From positions 1 to 23,998 of the IMG/VR virus record IMGVR_UViG_3300027969_000419: DNA of 23,998 nucleotides, one strand, 5' to 3'. Under the pieces are notes generated by a model. That model did no database searches. It saw only the letters and a list, made by a program, of their open reading frames with translations, and had not been told where the DNA came from. The translations under genes and the position numbers were made by a program. Below are positions 15,456-22,337 of the stretch, one piece after another (the first letter of the stretch is position 1; every line of letters starts with the position of its first letter). This DNA comes from a virus.

Positions 15456-15465
15456 CATTTTCATT

Positions 15466-16371
15466 TTAACGGCCAAAACCGCTATCAGGAATATTGTCGT
15501 AGCCAATAAGGATATTGCCCGGTCTTGGCGCGAACGAAAGGTTGGCCGCACTGGTGTCCTGCGCCATAGCCGTTTCAAGCTCTGTAAGATAATCTCGGTA
15601 AAGCGCCGTCGTATCAAAGCCTTTGGCCTGGAAATACTTAAGCTTGGTGCTTAAGACCATAACCCGATCTGGATAAATGCAGGTGTCGGTATCAAGCGTA
15701 AAGCTATTCTTTACGGTTCCGCCAGCAGCCCGTGCCCATCCCTTGCTACGGTATTCGTATCCAAGATATTCGTTGGTGGAAAATCCGGGCCAGATTTGAA
15801 AATAATTGCCATAGAGACGCCACCGGATACGCGGTCCGGTGCTGATATAACCGCTAAGCAGCCATTCCCATTGCTGGGCGTCTTCAGGGCCAAGCATTTC
15901 CCAATGTTTGGACTTGTCCCATTGAGTACGAGGCACAATAGAATCATAATCATCTGGAAGGTCGTATTTTACTTTTTGGAAATAAATGACGCCATCCGTA
16001 GCGGTTTCAGTCGAATAGGTAGAAGCCGTCACTTGCGTGGCGGAATCAACGCTTTCGATGAATGTGGCATTAGGAAAGCCGTTGCCTACAATCATGTAGG
16101 TGGTGTCAAGACCACTGGTACTTGGAATACCAGTGATCTGACGGGTTACGGTGTCATAGGTTCCGGTGGTCGTCGTATATTCCGTAAAGAAACTGTTGGG
16201 CATCGTGAGTGCCCGCCAGTCGCTTTTACGCAATAATTCGTAACCACTAGCGTTCATCAATGCGAGTATTTGGATAACATCCTGATTGGTGTTTCCCGCA
16301 ACCGAAACTGGCGTTGGGATACCAAGTTCGTTAGTGACCTGCGTCACCAACTGGAGCATCGTACTCGGCAT
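15466..16371 (-). CDS. Head-tail adaptor protein (P22 gp4 / T7 gp11-like)
   Basis: The 301-aa product has an N-terminal helical start (MLQLVTQVTNELGIPTPVSVAG) with ILALMNASGYELLRKSDWRAL, the typical opening of podovirus adaptor proteins that form a dodecameric ring under the portal. The middle is beta-rich (residues about 60-130). The later region has LPDDYDSIVPRTQWD, IRWRLYGNYFQIWPG and LGYEYRSKGW, all common in this family, and the end reads ILIGYDNIPDSGFG. The coding region looks intact to its natural C-terminus despite the nearby endonuclease insertion. Its start lies inside the preceding gene, overlapping by 41 bases. Confidence 0.82.
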   Translation of the reverse strand: MPSTMLQLVTQVTNELGIPTPVSVAGNTNQDVIQILALMNASGYELLRKSDWRALTMPNSFFTEYTTTTGTYDTVTRQITGIPSTSGLDTTYMIVGNGFPNATFIESVDSATQVTASTYSTETATDGVIYFQKVKYDLPDDYDSIVPRTQWDKSKHWEMLGPEDAQQWEWLLSGYISTGPRIRWRLYGNYFQIWPGFSTNEYLGYEYRSKGWARAAGGTVKNSFTLDTDTCIYPDRVMVLSTKLKYFQAKGFDTTALYRDYLTELETAMAQDTSAANLSFAPRPGNILIGYDNIPDSGFGR

Positions 16372-16933
16372 TTGTTTCTTCCTTCTTTGGCCGTCCTGGC
16401 CTACGAGGTTCTTCTGCCTTAACGGCTTGAGGCAATTGAGCCATAAGCAGGGCCATTTGGGACTTTAGTTCATCAAGTTCGCTGCGGGTCTTTTCAAGTT
16501 CGGAATTGCTTTCGGTCTTGTTCTTGGCCGAAAGATATTGCCTAGCCCGTTCCCGCATACCAAAGCCACCCATACCAACGCGCTGCATTTGAGCGTCCGA
16601 GGCAGTAGCAATTTGTTCCACCGTTTGGAACTTAAGAATATGCATTTCAGACATTTGCATATGGTTAAATTCTTTGGGTTGATCTTCATTCCACTTTTCT
16701 AAAGGCGTACCAATAAAGGCAGCGCCGGAGTTTTTAGATTGGAAATGTAGCCATTGGCGGGCAAATCGAGTCTTATGATCTTCCCGCAAAGGCTGTTCTA
16801 CAATGTTTGTCTTGTCGCCTGGATTCATAATCCTAACAAAAATTGACCCCGGATAATCAGAGTCATAATTGTTTTCGTAAAACTCCACCATCATGAAGGA
16901 GTCGGCGTTAGAAACATCGCTATCCAAATTCAT
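16331..16933 (-). CDS. Phage protein of unknown function with HhH-like region and AT-hook-like tail
   Basis: The 200-aa product resembles a group of uncharacterised podovirus proteins encoded between capsid and adaptor genes. The N-terminal half is compact and beta-containing (VRIMNPGDKTNIVEQP, FARQWLHFQSKN). The middle (FQTVEQIATASDAQMQRVGM, MRERARQYLSAK) looks like a helix-hairpin-helix. A charged heptad-type helix follows at about 140-170 (LEKTRSELDELKSQMALLMA), then a basic segment at residues 177-184, RRPGRPKK, that matches the AT-hook core. DNA binding is plausible from the hook-like motif, but a purely structural role is equally possible. It extends 41 bases into the adaptor gene. Confidence 0.75.
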   Translation of the reverse strand: MNLDSDVSNADSFMMVEFYENNYDSDYPGSIFVRIMNPGDKTNIVEQPLREDHKTRFARQWLHFQSKNSGAAFIGTPLEKWNEDQPKEFNHMQMSEMHILKFQTVEQIATASDAQMQRVGMGGFGMRERARQYLSAKNKTESNSELEKTRSELDELKSQMALLMAQLPQAVKAEEPRRPGRPKKEETNAEYDAPVGDAGH

Positions 16934-16936
16934 ACA

Positions 16937-17296
16937 TTATGCTCCGATAAGGGAGACCCAGGTTGTATCGCTGGTTCCCCAGAAAATACGCCGTTTAGTA
17001 GGCGCAATTTGAACTGATGCCGCACCGTCAATGGTGGACCCGGTAGGTGGATAAACCACAATTGTATTTGTGGCAGCATTATTGGCAACAACCATACATG
17101 CGCCATTTTCGGTCTTTAGCAACTTAACACCAGCTAAGGCAGCGGTGGTAGTTATAACGCTAAATGAAGTCTCAAGTTGAAATGCGGTGCCTGCTGTTGT
17201 GCCAGCAGGCGCAACGCCAACGGTGGCCGTGCCGCAAATGGATTGCGTAGCAAGGGGCGAGATACCCGAACCCAAGACGCGAGAAGGAATAGTCAT
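16937..17296 (-). CDS. Small beta-rich virion-type protein after the capsid terminator
   Basis: The 119-aa product is rich in Thr, Ala, Val and Gly with alternating hydrophobic strands (TIVVYPPTGSTIDGAASVQI, KRRIFWGTSDTTWVSLIG). Proteins with such endings are common small structural components near phage capsid genes. It has an AAGGGG ribosome site and is the first gene after the intrinsic terminator at 17321-17356, so it should be made at a lower level than the capsid protein unless readthrough is high. No enzymatic motif. The structural role is inferred. Confidence 0.72.
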   Translation of the reverse strand: MTIPSRVLGSGISPLATQSICGTATVGVAPAGTTAGTAFQLETSFSVITTTAALAGVKLLKTENGACMVVANNAATNTIVVYPPTGSTIDGAASVQIAPTKRRIFWGTSDTTWVSLIGA

Positions 17297-17320
17297 GTTA
17301 AACCCCTTTCCGAGGGAGAT

Positions 17321-17356
17321 AAAAAACGAGGGGCAATTTTCAAGATCGCCCCCCGT
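17321..17356 (-). terminator. Rho-independent terminator after the capsid/decoration genes
   Basis: On the minus strand a 12-base stem, ACGGGGGGCGAT pairing with ATTGCCCCTCGT (ten Watson-Crick pairs and two G-U pairs), closes a 7-base loop and is followed at once by a run of six T. It lies in the 66-base gap between the 88-aa decoration-like gene and the 119-aa gene, one of the few real gaps in the late operon. Confidence 0.88.
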
Positions 17357-17362
17357 TTATTA

Positions 17363-17629
17363 TTAAAGAGGCGACGTGGTCTTATAGACCCAACCGTATT
17401 CGCCCGAAGCAAAGGCCGTAGCGGCGGTATAGCTACCAGCCGTGTCGGTAAGGTTGAAAGACGAGTCAACCGAACAGGTGCCAGTGGCAACCGCTTCCGT
17501 AGCCTTAACGTAGACCCAAGTGTCGTTTTGGTTGCCCAGCATAGGGGTACCAACAGCAAAAGCAGGGATGGTGTTGCGGTCGGTAAATGTAACGCCAATG
17601 CTAGGAGTTGCAGCAAAAGTACTAGCCAT
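17363..17629 (-). CDS. Small decoration-like virion protein
   Basis: The 88-aa product is a short all-beta protein (NTIPAFAVGTPMLGNQND, TWVYVKATEAVATGTCSV, SGEYGWVYKTTSP) of the type found next to major capsid genes, often as capsid decoration or cementing proteins. GGGAG lies 9 bases before the ATG. Its place directly after the capsid gene and before a strong terminator suggests high expression together with the capsid protein. Decoration function is inferred from position and composition. Confidence 0.72.
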   Translation of the reverse strand: MASTFAATPSIGVTFTDRNTIPAFAVGTPMLGNQNDTWVYVKATEAVATGTCSVDSSFNLTDTAGSYTAATAFASGEYGWVYKTTSPL

Positions 17630-17646
17630 GATTCAAATCTCCCTGA

Positions 17647-18648
17647 TTAAGCGATCAACACGCCTTGGAACTGAGCGCCGGAGCAGGTCAAGTTACCCGC
17701 CCAACCGATCAGTTTCACAATGGCATCTTGGTTAACGGCTTGACGTTCGCCGCCGATTGGAACGAAGTTACGGTCAACGTGAGGACGGAACATCAAATAC
17801 TTGGTGTTCAGGAACCACATGTGGTTCGCGGTAGCGGCAGAACCGATACCACCATCAAGCACAACGTCCGAAGCCATACCAGCACCGTAATACTTCAGCG
17901 AGGCAAAGCCAGCGCCAGCGGCGGTCGAACCGGAATCCGAAATACGCTGGATGGATTGCAGAGACTGAAGATACAGGCGGTAATAGTTGCTGTCGGCCAC
18001 AATCAGGTCAGGCTTATCCGTACCACGGATAAGTTGGACGGCGAGTGCGTCCATGTACTGCTGAATGTTGGAAGCCGTAACAGCCGAACCACCGTCGGTA
18101 CCGCCCGAATACTTAACGGAGCGCCAGAAGGAGAACGAAGCGCGGTTAATACCGCCGTAGGTGCCGGAAGAAGGCGCATCAGGCACAGCCGCAGCCAGAC
18201 CCGTGATGTTCTTGCCGCTATTGCCAGTCCCATCAAGATAGATGTCGCCGCCAAGACGGTTAGCCAATTGAGCTTCAGCCACGTTCATGCGACCGTCAAG
18301 CAGGTCAATAATGGCTTCCTTGCCGCTGTTTTGGATCATTTCCAAGCCGGAAATGGTAACAGCCGAAGCATATTGAGTGATGCTAAATTGAGCAGCCGAG
18401 ATTGGCGAATTTTGCGAAACGTTCAACACTTCATAGCCGGAATAGCTGTTGGTGTTGTTGGTCGTGGAGTCGTTGTACATGATTTCTTGCAAAATCACGT
18501 TACCACCGGAAAACGTCTTGACGTTACCACGGTCCTTAAGACGGCGGAGCAAGGCGTTGTTGTTCGTCACGTTGTCAGCGAGTTCACCACTGCGGCTTTG
18601 GATATTAGTCGCAATGATGTCGCTGATCGAGGAATTGGCAAATGCCAT
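17647..18648 (-). CDS. Major capsid protein
   Basis: The 333-aa product has the layout of podovirus major capsid proteins of the HK97 fold. A helical N-terminus (ISDIIATNIQSRSGELADNVTNNNALLRRLKDRGNVKTFSGG) leads to a stretch like the E-loop (QEIMYNDS, YSGYEVLNVSQ) and the P-domain helix (SGLEMIQNSGKEAIIDLLDGRMNVAEAQLANR). A segment with DLIVADSNYYRLYLQSLQSIQRI follows, then a beta-rich end (FLNTKYLMFRPH, VKLIGWAGNLTCSGAQFQGVLIA). A strong GGGAGAG ribosome site precedes the ATG. It follows the scaffold gene, as is usual. I cannot assign a more exact capsid subfamily. Confidence 0.87.
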   Translation of the reverse strand: MAFANSSISDIIATNIQSRSGELADNVTNNNALLRRLKDRGNVKTFSGGNVILQEIMYNDSTTNNTNSYSGYEVLNVSQNSPISAAQFSITQYASAVTISGLEMIQNSGKEAIIDLLDGRMNVAEAQLANRLGGDIYLDGTGNSGKNITGLAAAVPDAPSSGTYGGINRASFSFWRSVKYSGGTDGGSAVTASNIQQYMDALAVQLIRGTDKPDLIVADSNYYRLYLQSLQSIQRISDSGSTAAGAGFASLKYYGAGMASDVVLDGGIGSAATANHMWFLNTKYLMFRPHVDRNFVPIGGERQAVNQDAIVKLIGWAGNLTCSGAQFQGVLIA

Positions 18649-18668
18649 ATTAATCTCTCCCAGTTAAA

Positions 18669-19631
18669 TCAAAGACGGTCATTCATACTGTTGAACTGCT
18701 CAAACAGCATTGTCCGTCTGTCTTGCGCTTTGGTAGCCGTGGGAACTCCTGGTGTGGAACTTCTAACGCTGACCGCTGCTGCCTTAGCCGCTTTCGCAGC
18801 CCGATTGGCCGAATCCCTTCTTTCCGTTTCCAGTTTGGCTTGTTGGCTTTGCTGAATTTCAGAAAAAAGATTGTCGTCAAGGCGGATAGCCTTTTCATAG
18901 GCTTCTTCTAGAGTGTTGACAATACCGTTTTGGAGAAGCTGGATCATAGTTGGCCGCGCTTCTTCAAAATATTCTGCTTTTTGTGCAAATTGATCAATCT
19001 GCGAAAGCAAGCCTTGCGTTTCTGCTTCTTCCTGTTGTTGCTTCCAGCCGGAAACTTCACCACGGATATTGTTAAGTTCGTTCTGAAGCGCGATGACCTT
19101 TGGGTCAATCGGACCCGTTTGAAGCGGTGCCGCGCCGTTCAAATCAATGCCGTAATTGTTGGCTAAGCTAAGCAAGAAGTTTTGCTTTTCTTGTGGATTG
19201 CCAAACCGCATAACGCGATCCGCTTCCATAAGGCCCTTAATGGCGTCAATAGGATTAGAACCATTACCGCGAATGGTGTCCATATATGGCTCAAATGCCT
19301 TTTGCACTTGATCGGCATACTGGGCTTTGGTGATAAGGGGTTCAACACCCTTACGCATTTCTTCTTCACGCTGCCAAGCATATTCCTGTAGCTTAGGATC
19401 GGCGGTCTGCCAGGTTTCGTGAAATTCTTTTTTCCAACTTGAAGGAGGGCGCTTCCAAACAGGCTCCTCAGCTTCTTCCTCGGTTTCTTCTTCTATTTCT
19501 TCGGATTCAACGGCTTCAATTTCTACAGGATCGTCTTGCTGTTCAGATACCTCATCAAACTGCTGAGCAAGCAATTCCTTGCGATCAATTGCAGAATCAT
19601 CGACCTCGTGACCAGTTTCTTCGATACTCAT
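18669..19631 (-). CDS. Scaffolding protein
   Basis: The 320-aa product is strongly acidic at its N-terminus (residues about 30-57, rich in Glu), then has KRPPSSWKKEFHETWQTADPKLQEYAWQREEEMRKGVEPL, a signature-like stretch of phage scaffold proteins that precede capsid genes. The remainder is helical (about 90-170), with a Gln-rich coiled region and a basic C-terminus (AAKAAAVSVRSSTPG, AQDRRTML) that could contact the capsid protein. Length, charge pattern and position immediately upstream of the major capsid gene all fit. An AAGGA ribosome site lies 6 bases before the ATG. Confidence 0.85.
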   Translation of the reverse strand: MSIEETGHEVDDSAIDRKELLAQQFDEVSEQQDDPVEIEAVESEEIEEETEEEAEEPVWKRPPSSWKKEFHETWQTADPKLQEYAWQREEEMRKGVEPLITKAQYADQVQKAFEPYMDTIRGNGSNPIDAIKGLMEADRVMRFGNPQEKQNFLLSLANNYGIDLNGAAPLQTGPIDPKVIALQNELNNIRGEVSGWKQQQEEAETQGLLSQIDQFAQKAEYFEEARPTMIQLLQNGIVNTLEEAYEKAIRLDDNLFSEIQQSQQAKLETERRDSANRAAKAAKAAAVSVRSSTPGVPTATKAQDRRTMLFEQFNSMNDRL

Positions 19632-19639
19632 ATTATTCC

Positions 19640-19990
19640 TTACTTTCTAAGTTGCGCCAGTATCTTGTTGGCCTGGCGGTCGCTCATGTCACCTAATTGA
19701 CGGTGCAATGCTATACGCCGATCCATTGACGATGGTGGTGTCGGTGGACGGCTTTCCATTTTCTCGTTACCCACCTCAAAGCAATTGTGGCGCTTAAGAT
19801 GTTCACGATGATGAGATCGGCTGGTAATCATGCTACCATCGACCATGCTTTGATATGGCTCAATGTCCCTAATGACTTGCGGGCCTGATTCGGTTTCTTG
19901 CCCGTAATCATCACGCATAAAAACGACTTCATCATTTTCAATTTCGTATAGCAACCCGCGTGAATCATATATTGCGCGATACCTAGCCAT
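19640..19990 (-). CDS. Small basic protein between portal and scaffold, unknown function
   Basis: The start is set at the ATG at 19990, 1 base after the portal stop; the longer frame reaching 20083 lies within portal. The 116-aa product is MARYRAIYDSRG followed by an acidic stretch and the motif DIEPYQSMVDGSMITSRSHH, then REHLKRHNCFEVGN. Similar Gly-Ser-Arg-Ser and REHLKRH motifs occur in small proteins encoded after portal genes in other podoviruses; these are sometimes labelled FmdB-like, but the Cys pattern of a zinc ribbon is absent here (one Cys). The C-terminal half is helical and basic. Function not known. Confidence 0.75.
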   Translation of the reverse strand: MARYRAIYDSRGLLYEIENDEVVFMRDDYGQETESGPQVIRDIEPYQSMVDGSMITSRSHHREHLKRHNCFEVGNEKMESRPPTPPSSMDRRIALHRQLGDMSDRQANKILAQLRK

Positions 19991-19991
19991 C

Positions 19992-22064
19992 TTAAAATTG
20001 TTGTCCTTGTGAATTCTGGTTGGCAGAAATTTGAGCAATTGCAATTTTGGTCGTTGCATCAAGTTCGGCTTTGAACTTTTCAAATTGTTCCTTGGCCGCT
20101 AATTCTTGAAGCTTAATCTGACCTTCATACTGTTGCTTTTGTAACTCAATTTGACCCGCCGCTTGAGCCTTCATCTGCTCAATTTGCATGTTGGTTTGGG
20201 CACGCATTTGTTCAATCTGCATGTCAGCCTGAATCTGGGCCTGTGCGGCCTGTTGCTCGGCTTGCATCTTAATCTGTTCAGGAGACGGTTGTGGAGGCTG
20301 TTGCTGGGCCTTCAGCGCACCCTGTTCAAACTGTTGCAAGGCAACGTCAATGGTGCCCTCAATGGCCGCAGCCTGTTTAAAACCGCCAACGCCAAAGCGC
20401 ATCATTTCCATGATCATTGGCACCATTTCAGGAGCCTGTTGACCCATTGGCAATGCCTCACGCAGAAAATTAGAGAACGCATTAAGGAAGTCCATGCGGT
20501 CCTGCTTAGTTTGCGTCTCGTCAAGCTGCACTAAGCTATCGGCAGCAACCTCAATTCGGAAAGCCCGCAAGGGCGAGTTTTGCAGCAGTTGCAGGGCTTG
20601 CGGAATCATTTGTTGATCCGCCTGGCTCATTTGAGCCGCGCCCGCATATTCAAGGATGGTTTGCGGTTGGAACTTGGTGCAAATGATTTGCGCCTTCATA
20701 CGCAGGAGTTCACTTGCAAACATGGCAACGCCGTCTTGCATGGCGCGTAGACGCAGACCCGCATACTGGCCCTTGATCTGTTGGGCCGTAGCAGTTTCGG
20801 ACGCTGCGGTTTGGCCCCGGATAATATCAGAAATACCCGTGATTTCGTAGATTTGGCCCTTGATCTGGGATTGCGCTTGGTAGCATTGGATTAGCACCGC
20901 AGCCAGCGTATCAATGGGCAAAAGGTCAATAGCGCCCTTAAGCCCGCCTTTTTCGCTAAACGCCATCCATTTATCAACGGGAATAAGCGTATTGTTGTCG
21001 CCCTCGGTCAAAAGGCGTTGTAGGGCAGGTTGGCTAGCATCGTACACGCCGCGCACGCGTAGGGCCTTTACAAGGCCGTCAATGCGGTCTGTAAGAATGT
21101 CCAGTTCGTTTGCCTGATCTTGGTAAAGCACAAAGTCGGCAACGGGGATAAGCGTATCGCTAGTTGTTGTGGCGTAAAGTGGCTTAGGACATGGAAAGAA
21201 GTTTTCCAATTCTAGCGGATCTTCACGCTCGTCGATAATGTCTGGATAGCTTTCGGAAAGCCAATAGACCTTTTGCGTTTCTTTGTCCCAAAGTTCGCAA
21301 ATCCGAGCGCGGTCATTATTCTTGCTGTTTTGGCCAGATTTGCTTAGGGTTTCAGGTGAACTATCAAACGGCATCTTTTTGGCAATTTCTTCGCCAAAGC
21401 GTTCCGTAAGGGCATCTTTGGTCATATAGACCCAGCGCCATACGCAAGTTACTTCTTCCCAAGTCCGCGCCGTGGAATGGCCAAAATCTTTCCAATGAAC
21501 ATAATCAGCAGGAGAACACTCATATTCAATCTCCTCGGGAACCTCCTGCATAGCCGCTGTATGGTCTTGCGGATAAAGCGGTGATTGCCCAGCGCCCTCG
21601 GCGGATTCGCCTTCCTCAACGTCCTCAGTGATCTGGTAGCCGTCTTCAGGAACGTCCTGTTTACGGATATGCGGATCATAACGCACCCAAGCCGTACCGC
21701 GACCGCCAAGGAACCGATCCTCGACTGCGTTCTTCATAGCCGAACGGAAATCGGAATAATGTTCAATCTCGTAATCAAGCGCCCGCTCAACCAACAGCGC
21801 CGCAACCCGGCCTACGGGATCATTGTCGCTAAAGCGCCTGGCCACTGACGCCTTGGGCATACGGGCATAAACCGCAGGGACAAGCGTCTGCACATTGGAC
21901 CAAAGGATGTTGAACTTGGCCGTCTCATTGCCAGACGCGCTGCGCGTATCATCCCGGTACCGCCGAATGATCTTTGTGGATCGCTCGCACCACTTCTTAA
22001 ACTCGTTGTCATATGTATGAATGACACCAAGATATTTTTGCAAAGTAGAGGTTGGAGGAAGCAT
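19992..22064 (-). CDS. Portal protein (P22-like) with long C-terminal hendecad helix
   Basis: The 690-aa product is close in length to the P22 portal (725 aa). N-terminal markers are CERSTKIIRRYRDD and AKFNILWSNVQTLVPAVYAR. The wing contains acidic and Trp-rich stretches (YECSPADYVHWKDFGHSTAR, WEEVTCVWRWVYM). The stem/clip zone includes LYQDQANELDILTDRIDGLV, and EITGISDIIRGQTAASETATAQQIKGQYAGLR is a classic portal signature at about residues 400-430. The last 80 residues form a Gln/Met-rich helix with an 11-residue repeat, suggesting a helical barrel extending into the capsid. A good AAGGA ribosome site precedes the ATG. It forms the dodecameric DNA gate of the head. Confidence 0.92.
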   Translation of the reverse strand: MLPPTSTLQKYLGVIHTYDNEFKKWCERSTKIIRRYRDDTRSASGNETAKFNILWSNVQTLVPAVYARMPKASVARRFSDNDPVGRVAALLVERALDYEIEHYSDFRSAMKNAVEDRFLGGRGTAWVRYDPHIRKQDVPEDGYQITEDVEEGESAEGAGQSPLYPQDHTAAMQEVPEEIEYECSPADYVHWKDFGHSTARTWEEVTCVWRWVYMTKDALTERFGEEIAKKMPFDSSPETLSKSGQNSKNNDRARICELWDKETQKVYWLSESYPDIIDEREDPLELENFFPCPKPLYATTTSDTLIPVADFVLYQDQANELDILTDRIDGLVKALRVRGVYDASQPALQRLLTEGDNNTLIPVDKWMAFSEKGGLKGAIDLLPIDTLAAVLIQCYQAQSQIKGQIYEITGISDIIRGQTAASETATAQQIKGQYAGLRLRAMQDGVAMFASELLRMKAQIICTKFQPQTILEYAGAAQMSQADQQMIPQALQLLQNSPLRAFRIEVAADSLVQLDETQTKQDRMDFLNAFSNFLREALPMGQQAPEMVPMIMEMMRFGVGGFKQAAAIEGTIDVALQQFEQGALKAQQQPPQPSPEQIKMQAEQQAAQAQIQADMQIEQMRAQTNMQIEQMKAQAAGQIELQKQQYEGQIKLQELAAKEQFEKFKAELDATTKIAIAQISANQNSQGQQF
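20058..20222 (-). repeat. Five tandem 11-residue units in the portal C-terminus
   Basis: Residues 615-669 of the portal read as consecutive 11-mers: MQIEQMRAQTN, MQIEQMKAQAA, GQIELQKQQYE, GQIKLQELAAK, EQFEKFKAELD. Hydrophobic and Gln positions recur in register. Eleven-residue (hendecad) periodicity predicts a straight or slightly right-handed coiled coil. Confidence 0.75.
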
Positions 22065-22076
22065 TTAACTTTTCCT

Positions 22077-22337
22077 TTAGGCCCAAACGCGCCAGGGGGT
22101 TACAGGAGACGTTTGCAGGGCCGCTAGGGCCTCTGGTGCTTCATCCGCATAGATGAGCCTTAGGTTGACAAAATAGCCACGCTCGGTGCTGTCAGCGGGC
22201 GAAGGGCCAACCCTATCAATTAGAATGCTTGAATTAACGGGATTTAATTCACCGTCAAAATCTTCAAACAATTCCGACGCCAACAATGCCGCGTCCATCT
22301 TGGCCTTACTGGTGGCTTTTAGATAAAGGTCGATCAT
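22077..22337 (-). CDS. Small phage protein between fibre and portal genes, unknown function
   Basis: The 86-aa product (MIDLYLKATSKAKMDAALLA start, TPWRVWA end) resembles small uncharacterised phage proteins encoded next to tail fibre genes, with a mixed alpha/beta pattern and an internal NLRLIYADEAPEALAAL. It starts by an ATGA overlap with the fibre gene and ends 12 bases before portal, whose ribosome site lies in that gap. It has no enzymatic motif. A fibre-associated or head-assembly role is possible but not shown. Confidence 0.7.
   Translation of the reverse strand: MIDLYLKATSKAKMDAALLASELFEDFDGELNPVNSSILIDRVGPSPADSTERGYFVNLRLIYADEAPEALAALQTSPVTPWRVWA

Noticed and set aside
14943-15617. 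A 224-codon minus-strand frame through the homing endonuclease region
   Set aside because: It overlaps the NUMOD4-HNH gene and the adaptor end; the translation has no motif, whereas the plus-strand frame is an obvious endonuclease.
17665-18855. A 396-codon open frame on the plus strand opposite the capsid and scaffold genes
   Set aside because: It is an antisense shadow of two well supported genes; its product is low in recognisable structure and has no ribosome site or family resemblance.
19991-20083. Longer start for the 116-aa protein downstream of portal
   Set aside because: The extra 31 residues are an out-of-frame reading of the portal end with no ribosome site; the ATG at 19990 follows the portal stop by one base.
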